Assembly (NCBI RefSeq): GCF_002960625.1
Contig: NZ_POJH01000048.1
Location: 24,172 to 88,171, forward strand
DNA from: Streptococcus suis
GTDB lineage: Bacteria > Bacillota > Bacilli > Lactobacillales > Streptococcaceae
Direction: 5' to 3'
Length of the DNA stretch: 64,000 nt
In this document: piece by piece, positions 56,101 to 61,511 of the stretch
How the letters are laid out: each line of letters starts with the position of its first letter
Position numbering within the stretch: position 1 is the stretch's first letter
Position numbers and translations under genes: made by a program
Notes under the pieces: model-generated
What the model was told of the DNA's origin: nothing
Seen by the model: the letters and a program-made list of their open reading frames with translations, nothing else
Database searches by the model: none

Positions 56101-57083
56101 GGGTTCCAAGTGTTCCGACAGGAGTAGACCCAGTACCGCCAATTCCGTATCCGAACGACCCAACGGATCCAAGTAAACCGGGTACTGATTTGCCAGTTCT
56201 GCCACATGTTCCAGGTCATATTCCAGTTGGACCAGACGGCGTCAGCCCATTGACCCCAGTCGATCCAAGTGATCCAAGCAAGGGCTATATCTTGCCGCCA
56301 GTTCCATCAAATCCAGGAACGGATACTCCGATTACCTATGTGCCTGAAGCACCGAAAGAAGCAACTGTCACAGTCAAGTACGTGGATGAGAATGGTCGTG
56401 AGATTCTTCCGCCAGAAACCATCACAGGCAAGATTGGTGATCCATACACAACCAACGGCAAGGTGATTTCAGGTTACTATCTAGTAGAAGTGCCAGTGAA
56501 CCAAACAGGAACAATTTCTGCTAGTGGTACAACTGTTGTCTATGTCTATGGCAAACTCGGTTCATGGGTTCCAAGTGTTCCGACAGGAGTAGACCCAGTA
56601 CCGCCAATTCCGTATCCGAACGACCCAACGGATCCAAGTAAACCGGGTACTGATTTGCCAGTTCTGCCACATGTTCCAGGTCATATTCCAGTCGGACCAG
56701 ACGGCGTAAGTCCATTGACCCCAGTCGATCCAAGTGATCCAAGCAAGGGCTATATCTTGCCGCCAGTTCCATCAAATCCAGGAACGGATACTCCGATTAC
56801 CTATGTGCCTGTACCTCAGCCGCAAGAACCAATTGTTCCAGAACCTACTCGACCAACACCACCAGCTCTTCCAACCCAACCAAGTGCTCCAGTGAAGCCT
56901 ATGGCTCCAGTATCCCCTACTGCGCCAGCTTCACCAACTCAAAATACAGTGACAGCAGATAAAGCAAGTCAACGAACATTACCAAATACAGGTGATGGCA
57001 GTTCAGATATTGCCTTGATGGCAGGTATCAGCTTGTTAATGGCTACACTCGGCATGGTTGTGAAAGCTAGGAAGGAAGACTAG
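50106..57083 (+). CDS. giant LPXTG surface protein with MucBP/Mub-like tandem repeats
   Basis: The product is 2325 residues. A YSIRK-type signal peptide (1-45; RFSIRKFHFGAASVLLG) should direct export at the division septum. Residues 46-370 are acidic with short beta-repeat modules, and 370-780 form a unique region, perhaps the binding head. A MucBP-like module begins near residue 785 (VHYVDETGQPI). Then come about four and a half tandem units of 206 residues (about 1007-1926; each holds TIKYQYEDGS and ATITYKDD). Two units of 155 residues follow (1927-2236; VTVKYVDENGRE plus a proline-rich stalk). The end is LPNTG at 2292-2296, a hydrophobic helix and KARKED for sortase A anchoring. The ligand is unknown; mucin or matrix binding is suggested by the modules. 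Confidence 0.93.
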   Translation: MKKGKKGFDWYAARQRFSIRKFHFGAASVLLGVSLVLGAGSKVSATEEIPVSPPVQEVVVSEERADGLPLSEEVSSETSTLLPVSEDVKEEVVTEPVQPADVLQSEEVQTEPAPLVEEEVVSRQAVLTYTVRYIDPMNEVISSETLSIEVATVDQQASYSLVVASTLPEGYRLVVDQDAQQTVDILEGVENLITFRIEKIESDEAKPNAESASSQEVLKDSSTSPAVENENAISDAQPFAEAPEVQAKSVIERTVNIPYKVVQTDVETGEEKKLGQVGYVTVKTTDEVAKTEVTVTADKLRSGYRLADGQANVITKVVAENETNILSFAVTRKKDEKDNPLTETTVAASGDAEGTSGFRAIENATRSANTVSYVTTEWVIPDEVKAANTGLDVAAGDASVTEATTAVPTAYKTTLPDGREVFMVLSLNSQKEPNKTTTFNNKYNKDYFFQFSISKEGEINKVYADLVDKRQNNKILESVEIAQGSTAKFNTLSQYEKDSYTYRFQFTPDPSNSTSKNLKINNPHGGNVNTVIYDKVSPKYVGTELNIFDILVPVRTTQETKYVVKATEKRAEETLATYIQKGALTGDSYTIAGALDFDKYELIAEDVPTVLKGDLAADYKVGAKTIQSIMTHNLVRVLEVTQKDGTHKAHIYLLNPDGPNRLALDRKTNITEADLTSENFIKFFTSEEIVPGAVNTLEGSYSYTSKYQFKNFSTKQTTNIITGATNNFPRNGENFPEGNFFIPEHDAITLKGKDGQLFGFGGVQMRMVNDNVANEQHVTYYYAEKGGVVVHYVDETGQPILESTTLVSHGVSGSQYNTESLRDAEKTINGTRYLFKQVDPATSTLKPVTEDPAELRQVVKVSAETGTIERDTLKELTYVYEKAAKAKIEIYTKTVNVENNQEGQEVFETSLIEQDRKGTAISTSATSDYLRNKLNNGYEIISDNFTNATATFDSLEDSDGQDPSQVFKIVLRERIKTVTPDAPKEPNTPIDPTNPTGPKYPDGVKATDLNETVKRTIKYQYEDGSEARQTVEETLTFTRTAKVNVVTGALAYTPWTSADDDFDKVDTPAIAGYTPDKASVEAELDVPATAADKEVIVTYVKDAQKATITYKDDNGQTLGAVDEVTGKSGEPINYTTTARITELTNQGYEVVSDGFTKDGGQVYDTDKATDQTFEVVVRAKVVTVTPEDPKDPGTEVDPGNPDGPEWPDGVKATDLNETVKRTIKYQYEDGSEAQPDVVETLTYKRTATVNLVTKDVTYGEWTSADDDFDKVDTPAIAGYTPDKASVEAELDVPATAADKEVIVTYVKDAQKATITYKDDNGQTLGAVDEVTGKSGEPINYTTTARITELTNQGYEVVSDGFTKDGGQVYDTDKATDQTFEVVVRAKVVTVTPEDPKDPGTEVDPGNPDGPEWPDGVKATDLNETVKRTIKYQYEDGSEAQPDVVETLTYKRTATVNLVTKEVTYGDWTSTDDDFDKVDTPAIAGYTPDKASVAAEVDVAATAPDTEVIVRYVKDAQKATITYQDDTGKQLGAVDEVTGKSGEPINYSTTARITELTNQGYEVVRDDFTKDGGQVFDTDKATDQAFTVVVKAKTVTVTPEDPKDPGTPVDPGKPDGPKWPDGLKESDLNQTVTRTIKYQYEDGSQAQPDIVETLTYKRTATVNLVTKEVTYGDWTSTDDDFDKVDTPAIAGYTPDKASVAAEVDVAATAPDTEVIVRYVKDAQKATITYQDDTGKQLGAVDEVTGKSGEPINYTTTARITELKNNGYEVVTDGFTKEGGQVYDKDKATDQSFEVVVKAKVVTVTPEDPKNPGTEVDPKNPDGPEWPDGLKESDLNQTVTRTIKYQYEDGSKAKDDVVETLTYKRTATVNLVTKVVTPGEWISTDNDFDKVDTPAIAGYIPDKASVEAEADVPAEAADKEVIVTYVKDVPKEATVTVKYVDENGREILPPETITGKVGDPYTTNGKVISGYYLVEVPVNQTGIISASGTTVVYVYGKLGSWVPSVPTGVDPVPPIPYPNDPTDPSKPGTDLPVLPHVPGHIPVGPDGVSPLTPVDPSDPSKGYILPPVPSNPGTDTPITYVPEAPKEATVTVKYVDENGREILPPETITGKIGDPYTTNGKVISGYYLVEVPVNQTGTISASGTTVVYVYGKLGSWVPSVPTGVDPVPPIPYPNDPTDPSKPGTDLPVLPHVPGHIPVGPDGVSPLTPVDPSDPSKGYILPPVPSNPGTDTPITYVPVPQPQEPIVPEPTRPTPPALPTQPSAPVKPMAPVSPTAPASPTQNTVTADKASQRTLPNTGDGSSDIALMAGISLLMATLGMVVKARKED
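53125..55886 (+). repeat. 618-bp tandem repeat inside the adhesin gene
   Basis: Units begin near 53125, 53743, 54361, 54979 and 55597 (the last partial). The period is exactly 618 bases (206 codons). Units 2 and 3 are nearly identical at base level, as are large parts of units 3 and 4, which indicates recent duplication or gene conversion. Confidence 0.9.
55887..56816 (+). repeat. 465-bp direct repeat (two copies) inside the adhesin gene
   Basis: Copies at 55887-56351 and 56352-56816 are almost identical (155 codons each). Each encodes a MucBP-like module and a proline-rich stalk. Confidence 0.9.
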
Positions 57084-57098
57084 TTTTTGGTAAACATG

Positions 57099-57131
57099 AA
57101 CAAGAGAGGATTTTCCTCTCTTGTTTTTTAT
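57099..57131 (+). terminator. intrinsic terminator of the adhesin gene
   Basis: AACAAGAGAGGA and TCCTCTCTTGTT form a perfect 12-bp stem followed by a T run. Confidence 0.9.
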
Positions 57132-57188
57132 GCAGGTAAGGATGCTAGAATGCCTATCGACATTGTCTGTATTTCCTATAAAAATCCT

Positions 57189-57216
57189 TTGATAATACCT
57201 AATTTTCTGCTATACT
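57189..57216 (+). promoter_or_regulatory. promoter of the GNAT gene and its leader ORF
   Basis: TTGATA (57189-57194), 16 bases, TATACT (57211-57216) with TG one base before the -10. Confidence 0.65.
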
Positions 57217-57244
57217 AACAGTAGCTAATAATGGAGGTAAGACC

Positions 57245-57283
57245 ATGGGCATTTTGACAATGGATAAAACCTTTGTATTCTAA
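57245..57283 (+). CDS. 12-codon leader ORF upstream of the GNAT gene
   Basis: An ATG at 57245 with TGGAGGT seven bases upstream reads MGILTMDKTFVF and stops at 57283. Its last four codons form the left arm of a hairpin whose right arm contains the GNAT ribosome-binding site. It is 23 bases from the GNAT ATG. Its small size, good start signal and position suggest a regulatory peptide rather than a functional protein. Confidence 0.5.
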   Translation: MGILTMDKTFVF

Positions 57284-57298
57284 AAAATAATACAAAGG
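57270..57298 (+). promoter_or_regulatory. hairpin masking the GNAT ribosome-binding site
   Basis: CCTTTGTATT (57270-57279) and AATACAAAGG (57289-57298) are perfectly complementary over 10 bp with a 9-base loop. The ribosome-binding site AAAGGAG (57294-57300) lies mostly in the right arm. Confidence 0.7.
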
Positions 57299-57306
57299 AG
57301 AAGATC

Positions 57307-57708
57307 ATGATTACTTACAAACAACATCCTCAACTTGATGTTCAAGCTGTCCTTGACCTCTATGCTTCAGTTGGTTGGACAAATTATACTAACCGGCCTG
57401 CTATGTTACAGAAGGCCTTGGAACATAGCCTGTTTATTCTTGCGGCCTATGACGGTGATCGTCTCGTGGGTCTCTTGCGAGCAGTTGGTGACGGCCATTC
57501 AATCGTTTTTATTCAGGACATCTTGGTCCTGCCAACCTATCAGCGACAAGGAATTGGTCGTCATCTTTTGGAACAAGCCATTACCCATTTTCCAGAGATT
57601 TATCAACTTCATCTCTTGACGGACAATACTGAGAAAACAAGGTCTTTCTATGAAGAACTTGGCTTTACAGCTGTTGATAGCCTAGACTGTATCGCTTACA
57701 CCTATTAA
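57307..57708 (+). CDS. GNAT family N-acetyltransferase
   Basis: The product is 133 residues, a small GCN5-like domain. The acetyl-CoA loop is VLPTYQRQGIGRHLLEQAI near residue 76 (Q/R-x-x-G-x-G/A pattern), preceded by IVFIQDILV. FYEELGFTAVD near residue 115 is the usual end of the fold. AAAGGAG lies six bases before the ATG but is masked in a hairpin. The substrate is unknown; small single-domain members acetylate amines including aminoglycosides, polyamines or protein N-termini. It is a single gene between the adhesin and azoR. Confidence 0.88.
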   Translation: MITYKQHPQLDVQAVLDLYASVGWTNYTNRPAMLQKALEHSLFILAAYDGDRLVGLLRAVGDGHSIVFIQDILVLPTYQRQGIGRHLLEQAITHFPEIYQLHLLTDNTEKTRSFYEELGFTAVDSLDCIAYTY

Positions 57709-57734
57709 AAATAATAAGACAATCTAAAAAAGCA

Positions 57735-57757
57735 GAGGCTGGGAGACCAGCCTTTTG
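57735..57757 (+). terminator. intrinsic terminator of the GNAT gene
   Basis: AGGCTGG and CCAGCCT form the stem around GAGA and are followed by TTTGCTT. Confidence 0.65.
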
Positions 57758-57768
57758 CTTCGAGCAAA

Positions 57769-57800
57769 TGATTTGAATTTCAAATCAAAAAGAGTAGAAT
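57769..57800 (+). promoter_or_regulatory. azoR promoter overlapped by a 19-bp perfect palindrome
   Basis: TGATTTGAA-T-TTCAAATCA at 57769-57787 is perfectly symmetrical. It covers the -35 TTGAAT (57773-57778), which is 16 bases from TAGAAT (57795-57800). The arrangement fits an operator for a dimeric repressor. Confidence 0.65.
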
Positions 57801-57836
57801 ATATTTATCAATAATTAGTAACAAGGGAGATGAACA

Positions 57837-58448
57837 ATGGCAACTGTATTAATTGTAAAGGCCCACCCCCTCGACGCACAAAAGTCCTACGCCTTGCGAG
57901 CTTTGGAAGAGTTTCAAACTCGGTACGCCGGTTTGCACCCAGAGGATGAGATAGAGATAGTCGATGTCTTTGAAGATCAGATACCAGCTTTGGATAAGCC
58001 TTTGTTAGAATCTATGGGAGCAGTCAAAAAAGGTATAGAAATCAGTCCTGAACAAGCAGAGTGGTTGGACCGCTACAATGCCTTGACCCAACAATTTCTT
58101 GCGGCAGATAAGATTGTTGTGGTCAATCCCCTTTGGAATCTCAATGTGCCAAGTCAGTTAGTGTCTTGGATTAACACGATTAACGTTGCAGGCCTGACCT
58201 TCAAGTATGGACCAGAAGGCTCCATCGGATTGGTCAAGGACAAAAAACTTCTCCATATCCAGTCCAATGGTGGTGTCTATGCAGGTCAAGATCCAGCAGC
58301 CCAATACATCAAATCTGTCTTTGAATTTCTTGGCTTTGAAGACATCCATCAGGTCTTCATCGAAGGACAATCGGCCGATCCAAACCAGGCTCAGGCTATC
58401 TATGATGAGGCAATGTCCAAAATCGATAGGATTTTGGAAAGTTTTTAA
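57837..58448 (+). CDS. azoR: FMN-dependent NADH-azoreductase / quinone reductase
   Basis: The product is 203 residues with a flavodoxin-like fold. It has VLIVKAHPLDAQKSYALRAL at the N-terminus, the FMN-loop NPLWNLNVPSQLVSWIN near residue 97 and HIQSNGGVYAGQDPAAQYI near residue 138, as in AzoR enzymes. It uses NADH and FMN for two-electron reduction of quinones and azo compounds, as a defence against electrophiles. GGGAGATG lies before the ATG. A 19-bp palindrome over its promoter suggests inducible control. Confidence 0.93.
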   Translation: MATVLIVKAHPLDAQKSYALRALEEFQTRYAGLHPEDEIEIVDVFEDQIPALDKPLLESMGAVKKGIEISPEQAEWLDRYNALTQQFLAADKIVVVNPLWNLNVPSQLVSWINTINVAGLTFKYGPEGSIGLVKDKKLLHIQSNGGVYAGQDPAAQYIKSVFEFLGFEDIHQVFIEGQSADPNQAQAIYDEAMSKIDRILESF

Positions 58449-58455
58449 TAGCAAT

Positions 58456-58494
58456 AAAAGGATTTGGGGATGATTCCGGATCCTTTTCTTTTTA
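58456..58494 (+). terminator. intrinsic terminator of azoR
   Basis: AAAAGGAT and ATCCTTTT enclose an inner GGAT/ATTCC pairing, followed by CTTTTTAT. Confidence 0.6.
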
Positions 58495-58497
58495 TCT

Positions 58498-58526
58498 TTG
58501 AAAAATGTTCTCCCAAGTGCTATAAT
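58498..58526 (+). promoter_or_regulatory. promoter of the Rpn-family gene
   Basis: TTGAAA (58498-58503), 17 bases, TATAAT (58521-58526), with TG one base before the -10. Confidence 0.75.
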
Positions 58527-58591
58527 ATTACTAGGAACTTCGAATAGATAGTATAGAGATGATTCTCAATTCTATTTATCGGAGGAAAAAA

Positions 58592-59554
58592 TTGACAAGA
58601 TTTCGACATAGCATTAACCCAATGGCAGATATTGCTGCTAAGAAGATTTTCAGTGATCATGAGATTACCATTGATTTTATTGAAACGTTTTTAGGTTTTC
58701 GTCCCAAAGCCGTCCAGATTTTGAATGGTACCCTTGCCGATGTCAAGAAAGAGCGGGAGGGCTACTTTAGCACAACGGTGGATATTCTAGCCAGACTGGA
58801 CGACGGGACTCAGGTTATCATTGAAATCCAGGTGGTTCATCAGCACAGCTTTATCAAGCGGCTCTGGACCTACTCTTGCCAACACTTGGTCAAGGACTTG
58901 CCAAATGTCAGGGACAAGGTCAAACGGACCCATGATATGTATGATAAGATTTCGCCTATCTATTCTATCGCCTTAGTGGCCAGCCGGTATTTTGACGACA
59001 TGCATCCAATTCATTCCTTTGTCCTGACAGCCGAGGAAAACGGACAGGTCTTGGAATTACCTTTTGGAAAAGAAGGTCAGCTGAAAAAGCCATTTGAGAT
59101 GGTCATTATTGAGTTGAACAAGCTGAGCGAGGGAAGTTTGGGGCGGAAGCAGCGCTTATGGATGGAATTTTTTGCCAATCGAGTATTTAGTCAACAACAG
59201 ACAGACGTCATCAGCAAAGCCGAACATTTGCTGGATAGAAATACATGGACAGAGGAGGAGAGGAAGATGATTGATCAACTGGCCTACAGTGCCGCCAATC
59301 ATTTTGGTGAGCTGGAAACTTCTTTCTTACTAGGTAGAAAGCGTGGTAAGGAAGAAGGTCTGCAACAAGGCTTACAACAAGGCCTACAACAGGGTCTACA
59401 ACAAGGTTTGTTAGATGGTCAACTCAAGATTGCTCAGCAGATGTTGGCCGAGGGTTTCGCTGTTGATATAATAGTGAGATTGACGGGTCTTAGTCAGGAA
59501 GAGTTAGATGGTTTGAAAGCTAGACGGGAGAGTCCGGCAGGTGATAGCCGATGA
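58592..59554 (+). CDS. Rpn-family PD-(D/E)XK nuclease / transposase-like protein
   Basis: The product is 320 residues from the TTG at 58592, with GGAGG seven bases upstream; no good ATG exists. The N-terminal half has the PD-(D/E)XK nuclease pattern: acidic residue in TTVDILARLDDG near residue 60 and IEIQVV near residue 78. The beginning SINPMADIAAKKIFSDHE is typical of the family. A helical middle part follows. The C-terminus has repeated QQG units (GLQQGLQQGLQQ near residue 255) and then LSQEELDGL. Relatives in E. coli are DNA-cutting proteins linked to phage defence and contain an internally started small protein. An internal start and a duplicated tail occur here too (see 59267 and 59551). 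Confidence 0.85.
   Translation: MTRFRHSINPMADIAAKKIFSDHEITIDFIETFLGFRPKAVQILNGTLADVKKEREGYFSTTVDILARLDDGTQVIIEIQVVHQHSFIKRLWTYSCQHLVKDLPNVRDKVKRTHDMYDKISPIYSIALVASRYFDDMHPIHSFVLTAEENGQVLELPFGKEGQLKKPFEMVIIELNKLSEGSLGRKQRLWMEFFANRVFSQQQTDVISKAEHLLDRNTWTEEERKMIDQLAYSAANHFGELETSFLLGRKRGKEEGLQQGLQQGLQQGLQQGLLDGQLKIAQQMLAEGFAVDIIVRLTGLSQEELDGLKARRESPAGDSR
59267..59554 (+). CDS. probable internal start: 95-residue C-terminal product of the Rpn gene
   Basis: An in-frame ATG at 59267 has AGGAGG at 59253-59258, eight bases upstream, a better start signal than that of the full gene. The product begins MIDQLAYSAANHFGELETSF and contains the QQG repeats and the LSQEELDGL end. The same start is the exact left boundary of the downstream duplicate at 59551. 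In E. coli Rpn genes a similar internal product counteracts the nuclease; that role here is inferred. The upstream bases also encode Glu-Glu-Glu-Arg-Lys, so the purine-rich site could be coincidental. Confidence 0.5.
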   Translation: MIDQLAYSAANHFGELETSFLLGRKRGKEEGLQQGLQQGLQQGLQQGLLDGQLKIAQQMLAEGFAVDIIVRLTGLSQEELDGLKARRESPAGDSR

Positions 59555-59820
59555 TTGATCAACTGGCCTACAGTGCCGCCAATCATTTTGGTGAGCTGGA
59601 AACTTCCTTCTTACTAGGTAGAAGTCGTGGTAAGGAAGAAGGTCTGCAACAAGGCTTACAACAAGGCCTACAACAGGGTCTACAACAAGGTTTGTTAGAT
59701 GGTCAACTCAAGATTGCTCAGCAGATGTTGGGTAAGAGTTTTTCAGATGATTTGATTTTAGAATTGACAGGTCTTAGTCAGGAAGAACTGGATGGTTTGA
59801 AAGTAGGAAGGATGAATTAA
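59551..59820 (+). CDS. stand-alone copy of the Rpn C-terminal small protein
   Basis: The product is 89 residues, beginning MIDQLAYSAANHF, the same as the internal start at 59267. It overlaps the stop of the Rpn gene as ATGA and has AGGTGA seven bases upstream. The first 64 residues are almost identical to the Rpn tail (arginine-serine in place of lysine-arginine near residue 24). The last 25 diverge (GKSFSDDLILELTGLSQEEL). The period of the duplication is 284 bases, not a multiple of three, yet the copy has its own in-frame start. It lacks the nuclease domain, so it could bind the full protein through the shared tail. Confidence 0.7.
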   Translation: MIDQLAYSAANHFGELETSFLLGRSRGKEEGLQQGLQQGLQQGLQQGLLDGQLKIAQQMLGKSFSDDLILELTGLSQEELDGLKVGRMN

Positions 59821-59872
59821 CCAGTCTTTCTATTTATTACTGGCTTCGATTTTCATTTCTTTTCACAAAATA

Positions 59873-59901
59873 TTGAAATCGTTTTCGTGTTGTGCTATAA
59901 T
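59873..59901 (+). promoter_or_regulatory. promoter of the CBS-domain gene
   Basis: TTGAAA (59873-59878), 17 bases, TATAAT (59896-59901), with TG one base before it. Confidence 0.75.
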
Positions 59902-59932
59902 GGATGTAGGAAAAATACCAGGAGGATATCCT

Positions 59933-60589
59933 ATGTCAGTTAAAGATTTTATGACCCGCAAAGTTGTTTACATTTCACCAGATACAACCATTGCTCATGC
60001 GGCTGATTTGATGCGTGAGCAAGGCTTGCACCGTTTGCCCGTTATTGAAAATGACAAACTAGTTGGCTTGGTGACAGAAGGAACTATTGCAGAAGCAAGT
60101 CCATCTAAGGCAACCAGTTTATCTATCTATGAGATGAACTATCTTCTAAACAAGACCAAGGTCAAGGATGTCATGATTAAAAATGTCATCACTGTTTCAG
60201 GCTATGCCAGTCTTGAAGATGCTGTTTATCTCATGTATAAAAACAAGGTCGGTATTCTTCCAGTTGTAGATAATGGCCAACTCTATGGTGTTATCACTGA
60301 TCGTGATGTATTTGCAGCCTTTCTCCATGTGTCAGGCTATGGTGAAGAGGGTGTTCGTGCTCGCTTCCTTGTGGAAAATAAGGCTGGTGAGTTAGAGAAA
60401 ATCATCCGTCTGGTAGCAGACAAGGAATACAATATTGCTTCAACGGTCCAACTAGTTACCAAATCAGGTAAGGCAGTTATCGAAGTGCAAATTGATGGTA
60501 AGGTAGATGTCGAAGAAATCAGAGCCCTATTTGAAGGAGCTGGCTTGCAAATTGATAGTCTAGTACCAACTGTTGCAAAAAATATCTAA
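59933..60589 (+). CDS. CBS-pair and ACT-like domain protein (AcuB-like)
   Basis: The product is 218 residues from the ATG at 59933, with AGGAGG six bases upstream. Two CBS domains come first (MTRKVVYISPDTTIAHAADL near residue 7, VKDVMIKNVITVSGYASLED near residue 75, each ending GLVTEG or GVITDRD). They are followed by an ACT-like domain (about 145-215). Such proteins sense adenine nucleotides and control partners; the partner is unknown. A hairpin terminator follows. Confidence 0.88.
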   Translation: MSVKDFMTRKVVYISPDTTIAHAADLMREQGLHRLPVIENDKLVGLVTEGTIAEASPSKATSLSIYEMNYLLNKTKVKDVMIKNVITVSGYASLEDAVYLMYKNKVGILPVVDNGQLYGVITDRDVFAAFLHVSGYGEEGVRARFLVENKAGELEKIIRLVADKEYNIASTVQLVTKSGKAVIEVQIDGKVDVEEIRALFEGAGLQIDSLVPTVAKNI

Positions 60590-60617
60590 AAGTCGAGATT
60601 TCTCGGCTTTTTCTTCT
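60590..60617 (+). terminator. intrinsic terminator
   Basis: AAGTCGAGA and CTCGGCTTT pair around TTT and end in TTTTCTTCTTT. Confidence 0.75.
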
Positions 60618-60688
60618 TTTTGTAAATAAGTTTTGACTAGATAAAATACTTATATGGTATAATAAAAGGGATTACAAGAGGAGGAAGT

Positions 60689-61510
60689 ATGGGATATAAG
60701 AAATACAAAAAGTATAGAGATGACGATATAGAGAGTATCCTACTTGTTCTAGTCTTCGGTTTGTTCAAAATTTTAGGGAAAGTTGTCTTACCAATGCTTG
60801 GTAAGCTTTTCCAGCGTGATAATATCAATCGTTTTTTGCATGGGGACAAAATCAACCGCTTGCAGACCCTCCAGCTCAGCATTCGGTCTGGTTTTGAGAA
60901 ACACCAGCAATTGTTGGCGGAAAGCGGTGAGGATAAAGCAGTTTTAAGCTTGCGTAGCCGCATCTTAGGAGAATTATTTGAATTAGACCAATTGTATCAA
61001 AAGAACGGCAAATACCTGGATGCCTTTCAAAGCAAGGAAATTGTCGATACCTTGCAACTAAAATATCAATTAAAAATGCCTGAGCAGACTTCCTCCTTTA
61101 CTGAAAGTCATGATAATCTGAAAAGTGAGCGTCCTCCTAGGCAAGCTAAAACTGGGGACGAGCAAACCTATATTGCAGAATTGGCTCCTGAAATTCTTGA
61201 AACCTATTGCAATATTCAAAGGGACAATCAGGTTATTCTAGAGAAACTTGAAAATGCACCGGATAAGCGGGAAGAATTGACAGCTATCCATGAAGCCAAT
61301 ATGAGTCGCTTTAGGGATATCTTACAGGGCTATTTGAAAATCAAGGAAGCACCCAAAGATTATTTCAATGCAGAAGAGCGACTGGCTCAGGCTAAGCTGG
61401 CTCTGGAAACCTTTGACAGGGATTTGGACGATACCATTAAACAATTTAACGAAGCTGATATGCAGGACTTTGAAATCAGCCTGCGCATGATGAAGAAGAA
61501 AGAAGGATAA
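60689..61510 (+). CDS. xpaC: XpaC-like protein, partner of TelA
   Basis: The product is 273 residues, with GAGGAGG six bases before the ATG. One hydrophobic segment (residues about 15-40, ILLVLVFGLFKILGKVVL) is followed by a long helical, charged body (about 60-270) resembling XpaC (5-bromo-4-chloroindolyl phosphate hydrolysis protein) of Bacillus. The real role of the family is unknown. The gene ends one base before telA begins, and such pairs are found in many Firmicutes, which suggests a joint envelope function. Confidence 0.7.
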   Translation: MGYKKYKKYRDDDIESILLVLVFGLFKILGKVVLPMLGKLFQRDNINRFLHGDKINRLQTLQLSIRSGFEKHQQLLAESGEDKAVLSLRSRILGELFELDQLYQKNGKYLDAFQSKEIVDTLQLKYQLKMPEQTSSFTESHDNLKSERPPRQAKTGDEQTYIAELAPEILETYCNIQRDNQVILEKLENAPDKREELTAIHEANMSRFRDILQGYLKIKEAPKDYFNAEERLAQAKLALETFDRDLDDTIKQFNEADMQDFEISLRMMKKKEG

Positions 61511-61511
61511 G

